From JBFMHP01 sp040752855 (GTDB taxonomy: Bacteria > Pseudomonadota > Gammaproteobacteria > RBG-16-57-12), in the NCBI GenBank assembly GCA_040752855.1, contig JBFMHP010000020.1:1-27018 (forward strand): DNA of 27,018 nucleotides, written 5' to 3'. Positions 1-6,940 of the stretch are shown piece by piece. The notes beneath the pieces are model-generated. The model made no database searches. It was not told the origin of the DNA and worked only from the letters and a program-made list of their open reading frames with translations. Positions within the stretch are counted from its first letter, which is position 1; each line of letters begins with the position of its first letter. The translations under genes were made by a program, and so were the position numbers.

Positions 1-3000
1 CGACTGGTTTGAAGCTAAATCTCCACGCAGAGCCGTAGACGATTTCTGGACGTGCTCAGAAACACTAACTGGGTCCGCGGTGGTATATCGCCCCGTGTTA
101 GGATCGTAGTACCGATAGTAGTTGTAATTCAGCCCCGTCTCACTATCGTAATACTGCCCCGGGAACCTCAGGTTGATGGTGGTGGTGATGGTGTCGCCGT
201 CGGGGTTGTTTTGGGCGGTGGTGTTGCCGAAGGCGCGGCCGTTCCAGCGCCAGATGACTCGCTGGGTGGTGTCGGTGGCGAGGCGCGGGGTGTTGAGGTG
301 GTCGGTGTGCAGGTAGCTGAGCCGGTCGGTGGTGCCGCTGCGTACGATGTGGGCGAGCGGTTGGGCGTCGGCCCAGACGTAGGCGACCTTCGTGGTGGCG
401 GTGCCGCTGGTTTCGAGGATGAGGTTGCCGGCGAGGTCGTAGTGGTAGACCGTGGTGGTGGTGCCGGCGACCTTGCGGGTGCGCTGGCCGAGGTGGTTGT
501 AGGTGTAGGTGGCCCGCAGGGTGGTGCCGTTGTAGGCCTGGTCGAGTTGCCCGGCCTGGTTGTAGTAGTAGCCCCAGGTGCCCTTGGTGCGGGTGTTGCC
601 CGCGACGTCGAGGGTGAGTGCGGTGCTGCCGACGGCGACGAGCTGGTTGGTGCCGGTGGTGTAGCCGTAGACGGTGCTGCCGAGCTTGGTGCGGTTGCCG
701 TTTTTGTCGTAGGTGAAGGCGGTGGTGCTGGTGGTTGTGGTGGTGATCTTGTCCTGGCGCAGCCGGTCGAGGGGGTCGTAGAGGTAGTCGCCGCTCTGGG
801 CGGTGCCTTGCACGCGGGTGAGGTTGGCGTTGGCGTCGTAGTCGAGCAGGCGGCTGTCGAGACTGCCCAGGGCTTGGTCGGCGAGTCGGCCTTGGAGGTC
901 GTAGTTGCGGGTCTCGATCAGGCCGTTGCCGAAGCTTTGGCTGACGAGCTGGCCGTCGGCCTGAAAGACGCGCGCGGTGGCGATGGGGGTGGTCGTCCCA
1001 TTGACCGTGGCGCTGACGTCGGTGATGAGCCCGCGGGTGTCGCGGGTATAGGTCACGACGCGGCTGTCGGGGTAGATGATACGGAACAGGCGCTGGAGGG
1101 CGTCGTAGAAGTAATAGGTGGTGTAGGTCTTGCCCAGTTCGGTGCGGGTCGTCGCCACGGTGTTGCCGAAGGCATCGAAGGAATAGGCGGTGGTGCCGCT
1201 GGCATCCACGACCTGGCACAGGCGCCCGTGGCCGTTGGCGCAGCCGGTGGCTGTGTCGTAGGTGTAGACGACATCTTCGGCGGTGCCGGGGTAGTCGATG
1301 CGGGTGAGGCGGTTGAGGGCGTCGTAGTGGTAGTAGACCGTGACATTGCGCGCGTCGGTCAGCGCAGTGCGGTTGCCGGCGGCATCATAGACGTAGGTGG
1401 TTGTGCCGGTGTCGGGGCTGCGTTGTTCGAGCAGGTTGCCGAGGTCGTCATACAGGTAGGTGGTGGCGTTGCCGTTGGGGTCGGTCACGCGGGTGAGATG
1501 ATCCTGCGCATCATAGTCATAGCGGGATTGAGCGTTGGCCGTGGCGGTATCGGTGCCGTTGTAATTTTGGGTAACGTGGGTGAGGCGTTGGAGCGCGTCA
1601 TACGTGTAATCGGTGACGATGCCTTTGCCGTTGGTGAGGGTGTCCAGGGTGCCATCGGGCTGGAATTTGTAGTCGGTGGTGACGTTCATTCCTTCGATGG
1701 TGTCGATGCGGGTGTCCAGGCGGTTGTAGGCGTCGAAGGTTTGGGTCAGGCTAGTGACCAGGCGGCCGAAGGGGTCGTAGGTTTTCACCGCTTCCTGGTT
1801 GCCCTCGGTGTCCAGGGTGTATTCGATGTAGTTGCCTTCGCCGTCTTCGATGCGGGTCAGGCGCCGGGCGTCATCGTAACGCAGGGTGACGGTGGCGGCC
1901 TCCGGCGTGCCCACACCCCGGGTGACGCTTTCCACCTCGCCCGTGGCCAGATAGGTCCAGCGCGTGGTGCTGGCATCGCCGGTGAGGGTGTCGGTTTGGG
2001 TCAAGGATTCCAGGCGGTCGTTGCCGGGATAATAGCGGTAGCTGAGCTTCAGCCCGTTGGGGCGCATCTCGCTGGCGATCTTGCCGGTGGCGGTGTAGAG
2101 GATGTTGTCGCGCAACACACCCGCGGGGCCGGTGACGCGCCGCAGGCGGCCGTTGTCCGGATCATACGGGGTGGGAAAGGCCGGGTCGTAGGCCGTGAAC
2201 GGGTGATAGTCGAAGGTGGTGACATCGACGACATCGGTGCGCGGGCCGTCGATCTGGCTCAGCTGATGCAGCGGGCCGTTGTATTGGTAGGCGGTGGTGC
2301 GCGAGACCGGCGTGCCATCGGGGCGGTAGCCGTCGATGGTCTCCGAGGTGCGGTTGCCGTAATCATCGTAGGTGTAGGTGGTGATCTTCTGCCCGGCGCC
2401 ATAGACCGAGGCCTCGGTGATCGTAGCGATCTTGGAATGGAAGCGCGGGTCGTAGGTGTAATCGAAGCGGCGTTGTTGCGCTGTGCCAAAGGCTTCGATC
2501 TTGTAGCCGTAGTTGCCTTTGCTGTCGTAGTTGCCGTATTGGGTGGTGGTGTTACCCCAGTCAGTGTAACTGCTCAAGTATCCTTCTGTGGTGTAGTGGC
2601 GCTCTTTTTTCTCGCCGTTCGGGCAAGTAGTGCATAGGTCTCCGGTGATATTGGTAACACTCATTAGACTGCGGTTAACACCAAATTGGTAGGTGCGGGT
2701 CGCGCCGTTGCCAGTTTGTACGGTTGTAGTGCCGTCAACGTTATAGGTCAACTGGACGCGTTCAGCGCCGCCTGCGTGTTCTGATAGGATGACTTTCCCA
2801 TTTGCATTGTAAGACCAGGTGGCGTATCTCTTGCCACGTTCATCGGTGATGCCAGTTAAGTGGTTTACATAGTTGACATCTTCGTAGTGATATTCGCGTG
2901 TGCTGTTGTCCGGATAGTCGACGTATTGCAAGTTGCTGTTAGCGTCGTAACGGTAACCAATATCGCCGATAGGTGTGTTGATCGTCGTAATTCTGCCGGA

Positions 3001-4296
3001 GCTCTCGTAGGTAAATGTTAGGGTATGACCATAGGGGCCAATGACAGTGGCCAATTGCCCTTCAGAGTTGTATCGCAGCGATGTTGCCAGACCATTCACC
3101 GCTGTTATATTGATTAGTTTGCCAGCAGCATCATATGTCTCGACTGAATCATCCTCGTTTGTTAAGCGCCAGCCGCCACCGATCTGCTCCAGCTTGATAT
3201 TTTCTCCTGTAATCGGCACCCATATCGTTCCTTGCTTTCGGAAGGTGTAAACCATGCCATTGGGTCGACTCACAGTGTGCATATCAGCAGGGATTACAAC
3301 TACCGGGCTTGTATCAATCGCCAAAACAGCTGCAACCCTGCCCCCTGTTGCTAGCTCGCATGCGTTGTTGACATATGCAGCGTTCGCACCAGAAAGTACG
3401 CCATTAAAGGCTTTCGCTTTAATCTCTGCCCAACCTGCAGTACACGCTTGGGTGGCAGTGTCATAGAGGCTGGAGCGCATCTCAATTGGCAGGTGCAAAT
3501 AGGTTGATTCAGTCCGGCTATCCAAAGAAGATGCATATGAGTGTTGCCAGCCTCGTCCAATGGAATTACGAGTTAGTGGATTTTGCAATGAGTTGTAGGT
3601 GCGTGTTAGTGATAAACCGAAAGCGCTTAGGTCAATATCTTCTTCAACTTGCTTCTTATTTCCCGTGGCTGGATCACAGGGGTTGCCTTCACACATAGAT
3701 GGAGGTTGAGTGTGAGAACTTATGTAAAATTTTTCCCGAAACCAGCATTTCGGTGCGCTAGGATTGGATAAATCAAATTTTATTGAATTAGATGGGCAAA
3801 CCGGATAAACATTAAAAGTGATTGAGGGGGTTTCGACTACATCACCCGTCCGTGTATATGATAGTTTACAATACGACAGTACTCCGGTAGCGCCATACCC
3901 GCCACTGAGAGTTTCAAAACGAAAACTTACTAGCGCCATGTCTTGTGTATATGAATAAATACCGCAAATTCGTGACGCGTTATTCGCATACTGAGTTGTT
4001 AAACTGCTGATAGCATCTAAGCTGCTATTGAAACCAGTTCCCTCCATTGGCATCTCAGTTGGTCGCATATTGCCTACTTGAGCCCAGTTATAGGTCGCTG
4101 GAACGTAGTAATCTGCATTAGCCTGAGAATGGACCATCATTGACACGAACAACAGCAAGTAGGATGCGGTGAACGCAGTGAACCGCATCATTCGAGTTTT
4201 TGATAACCAAGTCTTCACGATCGATGCGGTTCGTTTCTCACCGCATCCTACGAGCGCTACAAGTTCTGCGGTCGGCGAGTTGATCTGGCGGGGCAT
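1..4296 (-). CDS. RHS/YD-repeat secreted protein, C-terminus cut off by window edge
   Basis: One open frame of at least 1432 codons runs from an ATG at 4296 to the left edge without a stop. A hydrophobic segment (ASYLLLFVSMMVHSQANA, about residues 44-61) looks like a Sec signal sequence, but about 40 residues precede it. Around residues 200-280 there is a DUF6531-like region (NPCDPATGNK... LTRTYNS). Dozens of YD-type repeats follow (YDANSNLQYVDYP, YDALQRLTHV, YDPLDRLRQD). Near residues 1377-1410 is the RHS core signature GQYYDSETGLNYNYYRYYDP, then GRYTTADP. Family knowledge: such proteins form a shell that encloses a variable C-terminal toxin or effector; here that end lies outside the window. 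The ATG at 4296 is chosen because GGGAGG sits 6 nt upstream. Internal starts at 4218 (GTG) or 4191 (ATG) would give a more usual signal peptide. Codons before about 2640 in map order are GC-rich, while the N-terminal part is clearly more AT-rich. Confidence 0.9.
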   Translation of the reverse strand, partial: MPRQINSPTAELVALVGCGEKRTASIVKTWLSKTRMMRFTAFTASYLLLFVSMMVHSQANADYYVPATYNWAQVGNMRPTEMPMEGTGFNSSLDAISSLTTQYANNASRICGIYSYTQDMALVSFRFETLSGGYGATGVLSYCKLSYTRTGDVVETPSITFNVYPVCPSNSIKFDLSNPSAPKCWFREKFYISSHTQPPSMCEGNPCDPATGNKKQVEEDIDLSAFGLSLTRTYNSLQNPLTRNSIGRGWQHSYASSLDSRTESTYLHLPIEMRSSLYDTATQACTAGWAEIKAKAFNGVLSGANAAYVNNACELATGGRVAAVLAIDTSPVVVIPADMHTVSRPNGMVYTFRKQGTIWVPITGENIKLEQIGGGWRLTNEDDSVETYDAAGKLINITAVNGLATSLRYNSEGQLATVIGPYGHTLTFTYESSGRITTINTPIGDIGYRYDANSNLQYVDYPDNSTREYHYEDVNYVNHLTGITDERGKRYATWSYNANGKVILSEHAGGAERVQLTYNVDGTTTVQTGNGATRTYQFGVNRSLMSVTNITGDLCTTCPNGEKKERHYTTEGYLSSYTDWGNTTTQYGNYDSKGNYGYKIEAFGTAQQRRFDYTYDPRFHSKIATITEASVYGAGQKITTYTYDDYGNRTSETIDGYRPDGTPVSRTTAYQYNGPLHQLSQIDGPRTDVVDVTTFDYHPFTAYDPAFPTPYDPDNGRLRRVTGPAGVLRDNILYTATGKIASEMRPNGLKLSYRYYPGNDRLESLTQTDTLTGDASTTRWTYLATGEVESVTRGVGTPEAATVTLRYDDARRLTRIEDGEGNYIEYTLDTEGNQEAVKTYDPFGRLVTSLTQTFDAYNRLDTRIDTIEGMNVTTDYKFQPDGTLDTLTNGKGIVTDYTYDALQRLTHVTQNYNGTDTATANAQSRYDYDAQDHLTRVTDPNGNATTYLYDDLGNLLEQRSPDTGTTTYVYDAAGNRTALTDARNVTVYYHYDALNRLTRIDYPGTAEDVVYTYDTATGCANGHGRLCQVVDASGTTAYSFDAFGNTVATTRTELGKTYTTYYFYDALQRLFRIIYPDSRVVTYTRDTRGLITDVSATVNGTTTPIATARVFQADGQLVSQSFGNGLIETRNYDLQGRLADQALGSLDSRLLDYDANANLTRVQGTAQSGDYLYDPLDRLRQDKITTTTTSTTAFTYDKNGNRTKLGSTVYGYTTGTNQLVAVGSTALTLDVAGNTRTKGTWGYYYNQAGQLDQAYNGTTLRATYTYNHLGQRTRKVAGTTTTVYHYDLAGNLILETSGTATTKVAYVWADAQPLAHIVRSGTTDRLSYLHTDHLNTPRLATDTTQRVIWRWNGRAFGNTTAQNNPDGDTITTTINLRFPGQYYDSETGLNYNYYRYYDPNTGRYTTADPVSVSEHVQKSSTALRGDLASNQS
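4159..4190 (+). repeat. REP-like palindrome, copy 1 (inside the RHS reading frame)
   Basis: A palindromic element beginning GTAGGATGCGGT and ending ACCGCATC, with an 8-bp outer stem (GATGCGGT/ACCGCATC). It has the look of the short dispersed intergenic palindromes common in gammaproteobacteria. Read on the minus strand in the RHS frame it encodes MRFTAFTASY, the start of the hydrophobic signal segment. Confidence 0.6.
4223..4251 (-). repeat. REP-like palindrome, copy 2 (inverted relative to copy 1)
   Basis: On the minus strand it reads GTAGGATGCGGTGAGAAACG and then AACCGCATC, the same element as copy 1 in opposite orientation, about 32 nt away. The pair therefore forms a BIME-like inverted arrangement. 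It also lies in the open RHS frame, encoding roughly VGCGEKRTAS. Confidence 0.6.
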
Positions 4297-4302
4297 TTTG
4301 AA

Positions 4303-4308
4303 CCTCCC
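4303..4308 (-). promoter_or_regulatory. Ribosome binding site deciding the RHS start
   Basis: GGGAGG on the minus strand lies 6 nt before the ATG at 4296. The two internal start candidates (4218 and 4191) have nothing comparable, so this site argues for the long N-terminus. Confidence 0.6.
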
Positions 4309-4355
4309 TGTGCGTTGATATGAAATCCGGATGAAGATGGCTGGATGGGTTTTTG

Positions 4356-4385
4356 AATCTAGATTAATTCAACCATGTTGGTCAA
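4356..4385 (-). promoter_or_regulatory. Candidate sigma-70 promoter for the RHS gene, with overlapping inverted repeat
   Basis: On the minus strand TTGACC (4385-4380) and TAGATT (4361-4356) are separated by 18 nt, a good -35/-10 pair about 60-90 nt before the RHS start. The -10 overlaps an inverted repeat, TTGAAT-N8-ATTCAA (4353-4372), which could be an operator. The promoter sits at the very end of the upstream desulfhydrase gene, so the RHS gene could be transcribed on its own. Confidence 0.4.
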
Positions 4386-4389
4386 TAGT

Positions 4390-5394
4390 TCATTGCAATA
4401 TCAACATTCGATGATGTGCCGGAGTCTTGTAGGGTGCGTTCAACGCCCCATTACCACCGCCCGTTGGAATATCAGCGTTGGTGGGTTGTGGTGCATGGAA
4501 TGCACCAGGGTGAATAGGTATTGCGCGCCCTTGCACGCCGCCGCTGTGCACGGCGACGATGCGTGTGCCGGGCGCGAAATGCCCGCGTGTGATCAGGTCA
4601 TATAGCCCATACAGCAGCTTGCCGGTGTAGACCTGCTCCAGCGCAATGCCGTGCGCGGCCTCGAACCGGGTGATGAACTCGATCAGCGCCGGTGTGTGCC
4701 TGGCATAGCCGCCAAAGTGGTAGTCGAGGTTGATCGACCAATTCGTCAAGCCGCCATGGCCAGTGGATGCCAGAAATCCCTCCACCTCGCGCTGAAGAAA
4801 CCCCGCGCCCCTGAGCACGGCGATGCCGAGTGCCTGCCGTGCCCCGCCAAGTCCTGCGATCAGCCCCGCCAGCGTGGCGCCGGTGCCGCAGGCGCAGGCG
4901 ATCACATCGAACGGCCGGTCGATCGCCTCGACCATCTCCATGCAGCCCTGCACCGCCAAGGCATTGCTGCCGCCCTCGGGTATGAGATAAAAGTCACCGA
5001 ATTCTTCGATCAGCCGGGCTAGGATCTCCGGCGTGTGCTTGCGCCGATAGCTGGCGCGGTCGAGATAGGTCAGCCGCATCCCTTGGTCGCGGGCGAAACT
5101 GAGCGTGGGATTCAGTGGCAGATGCTCCTCGCCGCGGATCACGCCGATGGTCTTCAAGCTGTACTCGGCCCCGGCACCGGCCAAGGCGTGGATGTGATTG
5201 GAATAGGCGCCACCGAAGCTCAGCAGGGTATCGTGGCCCCGGCGCCGCGCCTCGGCCAGATTGTATTTGAGCTTGTACCACTTGTTGCCCGAGATCACCG
5301 GATGGATCAGGTCGGTGCGCAATACCGCAAGCGACACACCGCGTACTTCGAGCGCGGGGTCGGCGAGCGGCAGCAACGGCGGCGGGGCGATCAT
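4390..5394 (-). CDS. D-cysteine desulfhydrase / ACC deaminase family PLP enzyme
   Basis: A 334-residue cytosolic fold-type II PLP enzyme. The motif SGNKWYKLKYNL near residue 35 carries the expected PLP lysine. Further family motifs are LSFGGAYSNHIHALA, PEGGSNALAVQGC, CACGTGATLAGLI (phosphate-binding loop) and HSGGVQGR. Known members break down D-cysteine to pyruvate, ammonia and sulfide, or deaminate 1-aminocyclopropane-1-carboxylate; the sequence alone does not separate these, and desulfhydrase-like annotation is commoner in this group. The start MIAPPPLLPL has no clear Shine-Dalgarno. After HSGGVQGR, where relatives normally end within a few residues, there are about 44 more residues of low-complexity type (PQPTNADIPTGGGNGALNA) that coincide with REP-like DNA, so the stop has probably been displaced by a repeat insertion. 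The RHS gene begins 93 bp downstream on the same strand. Confidence 0.85.
   Translation of the reverse strand: MIAPPPLLPLADPALEVRGVSLAVLRTDLIHPVISGNKWYKLKYNLAEARRRGHDTLLSFGGAYSNHIHALAGAGAEYSLKTIGVIRGEEHLPLNPTLSFARDQGMRLTYLDRASYRRKHTPEILARLIEEFGDFYLIPEGGSNALAVQGCMEMVEAIDRPFDVIACACGTGATLAGLIAGLGGARQALGIAVLRGAGFLQREVEGFLASTGHGGLTNWSINLDYHFGGYARHTPALIEFITRFEAAHGIALEQVYTGKLLYGLYDLITRGHFAPGTRIVAVHSGGVQGRAIPIHPGAFHAPQPTNADIPTGGGNGALNAPYKTPAHHRMLILQ
4429..4449 (+). repeat. REP-like fragment at the 3' end of the desulfhydrase gene
   Basis: GTAGGGTGCGTTCAACGCCCC resembles one arm of a related short repeat (GTAGGGTGCGTT...). About 40 nt further is a clean hairpin GGTGCAT-GGA-ATGCACC (4490-4506). Both lie within the C-terminal codons of the PLP enzyme and appear to supply its unusual tail. 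Confidence 0.35.
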
Positions 5395-5503
5395 CGTAAG
5401 GAATTGTAAATTGTCCGGCGGATGGATGGACTAGGACCAATATATCCAGTCTGATGTCGATATCAACTGCCATGAACCCCTCAACCCGCACGGTAGTACC
5501 ATC

Positions 5504-5908
5504 ATGACGACGCCATCCCCGGAGAAGCCGCAGAAGATCCTGGTCATCGAGGATCACGACAAGATGCTGGGGATCACCAAGGTCTTCCTCAAGGTGGGCG
5601 GGTACACGCAGGTGCGCGGCGCCAGCAGCGGCGGGGCCGGGCTGGCGCTCATGAAGGAGCAGGGCGTCGATCTGGTGATCTGCGACTGGCTCATGCCGGG
5701 CATGGACGGTTTGGCGGTGTTCCAGCACATGCGCGACGATCCGGCGCTGCAAAAAGTCCCGTTCATCATGATGACCGCGAACAACAAGAAGGACGATATG
5801 CAGGCGGCCATCGCCCAAGGCGTGCGCCACTATCTCGCCAAGCCCTTCACCTCTGACATCCTCCTGGCCAAGGTCAACGAGGTGCTGGCGGGGAAACGCC
5901 CGCGCTGA
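5504..5908 (+). CDS. Single-domain response regulator (CheY-like receiver)
   Basis: A 134-residue protein that is only a receiver domain. The acidic pocket is E16-D17, the phosphoacceptor is D61 (VICDWLMPGMDG), the switch threonine is T91 (FIMMTAN) and the conserved lysine is K113 (YLAKPF). No output domain follows, so it must act through a protein partner, for example a flagellar switch, a histidine kinase or a phosphorelay. No kinase gene lies in the window, so the partner is unknown. It is divergent from the desulfhydrase across 109 bp. The Shine-Dalgarno is weak, and the start was chosen as the first ATG before the beta-1 strand (KILVIED). Confidence 0.9.
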   Translation: MTTPSPEKPQKILVIEDHDKMLGITKVFLKVGGYTQVRGASSGGAGLALMKEQGVDLVICDWLMPGMDGLAVFQHMRDDPALQKVPFIMMTANNKKDDMQAAIAQGVRHYLAKPFTSDILLAKVNEVLAGKRPR

Positions 5909-6068
5909 CCCCGCTCCTCCGGTCGGATTACGTGCTTAATCTGCACCTTGTTCGCGCCCGCTGCGATCGCTGATGGAAAATCTGGGTTAAAATCAGGGAT
6001 AATTGATCAATTCGTCACTTCGATGCAAACCAGGCATTCCTGGGTACATTGAGTTGCCAGAGTATGTT

Positions 6069-6116
6069 CCCTCACCCGGCCCTTCGGGCAACCCTCTCCC
6101 GCTTGCGGGCGAGGGG
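6069..6116 (+). repeat. Dispersed GC-rich hairpin repeat (CCCTCACCC...CGAGGGG)
   Basis: The 290-bp gap between the receiver gene and pcm (5909-6198) holds this element. It contains GCCCTTCGGGC and a second hairpin around CCCGCTTGCGGG flanked by CCTC and GAGG. It resembles the dispersed intergenic repeats of many proteobacteria; related hairpins occur at 13443-13474 and inside 26077-26246. An open frame through it (from 6049) would extend Pcm at the N-terminus and is not credible. I see no convincing promoter in the rest of the gap. Confidence 0.5.
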
Positions 6117-6198
6117 AACAGGCATGGCCTTCGTCGGCCACGGGTTCCTGGGTAGGGGGCTAAGAAGCCATTTCATAAAGGATTCGAGGACGCCAGTG

Positions 6199-6933
6199 AT
6201 GCGGCGATTTTGTCTACAATCGGTGGGTGTGTGGCTGTGTCTGTTGATCTGTTATACAGCCGCAACGGCAGGCGAGTTTGACCGCGAGCGCCAGGCGCTG
6301 CTCGAGGAGATCGCCGCCGATGTGAAATTCAGCCGCGATTATCTCGGCAAGGCGGCGCTGGACGAGAGGGTGCTGCGCACCTTGGCCAAGGTGCCGCGTC
6401 ATGAATTCGTCCCCGCGGACCAGCGCCGCTACGCCTATGACAACCGCCCCTTGCCGATCGGTCACGGACAGACGATCTCGCAGCCCTACATCGTCGCGGT
6501 GATGACCGACATGCTCGACCTCAAACCCGGCGCCAAGGTGCTGGAGATCGGCACCGGCTCCGGTTATCAGGCGGCGGTGCTCGCGGAACTCGCCGCGCAG
6601 GTCTATTCCATCGAGATCATCCCGGCGCTCGAGAAATCCGCGCGCGAACGCTTGCAGCGGCTCAACTATCACAATATCAGCGTGCGCTTGGGGGATGGCT
6701 ATTTCGGCTGGGAGGAACACGCACCGTTCGATGCCATCATCGTCACCGCGGCGGCGAGCCATATCCCGCCGCCGCTGATCAAGCAGCTCAAGCCCGGCGG
6801 GATCATGGTGATCCCCGTCGGCAGCAGTTTTCTGGTGCAGCAATTGGTGCAGGTGCGCAAAGACGCCGAGGACAAGATCACCACGCGCCAGATGCTGCCG
6901 GTGCGTTTCGTGCCCCTGACCGGTTCGCATTGA
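6199..6933 (+). CDS. pcm: Protein-L-isoaspartate O-methyltransferase with N-terminal signal peptide
   Basis: Repairs isoaspartyl residues in aged proteins by SAM-dependent methylation. From the ATG at 6199 the protein has 244 residues. The family motifs PIGHGQTISQPYIVAVMT, the SAM motif VLEIGTGSGYQAAVLAEL, GDGYFGW, FDAIIVTAA and the C-terminal VRFVPL are all present. The start is supported by GAGGA 8 nt upstream; the longer frame from 6049 crosses a dispersed repeat. Residues 1-24 (MRRF...VWLCLLICYTAATA) look like a Sec signal peptide, which cytoplasmic E. coli Pcm lacks. Export would place the enzyme away from cytosolic SAM, so either the segment is a membrane anchor or the substrate supply is unusual. 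The stop is 7 bp before the next gene, so the two are probably co-transcribed. Confidence 0.9.
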   Translation: MRRFCLQSVGVWLCLLICYTAATAGEFDRERQALLEEIAADVKFSRDYLGKAALDERVLRTLAKVPRHEFVPADQRRYAYDNRPLPIGHGQTISQPYIVAVMTDMLDLKPGAKVLEIGTGSGYQAAVLAELAAQVYSIEIIPALEKSARERLQRLNYHNISVRLGDGYFGWEEHAPFDAIIVTAAASHIPPPLIKQLKPGGIMVIPVGSSFLVQQLVQVRKDAEDKITTRQMLPVRFVPLTGSH

Positions 6934-6940
6934 GGGGCGC

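Noticed and set aside
52..2637. An 861-codon open frame on the plus strand, Val/Gly/Ala-rich
   Set aside because: It is antisense to the RHS repeats, where periodic GC-rich codons leave the opposite strand open. No domain is seen, and the minus frame gives clear YD repeats and the RHS core.
5411..5446. Possible promoter TTGTCC ... TATATC before the response regulator
   Set aside because: The spacing of 24 nt is too long for sigma-70.
6049..6198. A 50-codon N-terminal extension of Pcm
   Set aside because: It is encoded by a dispersed repeat, while the ATG at 6199 has a ribosome site and a signal peptide.
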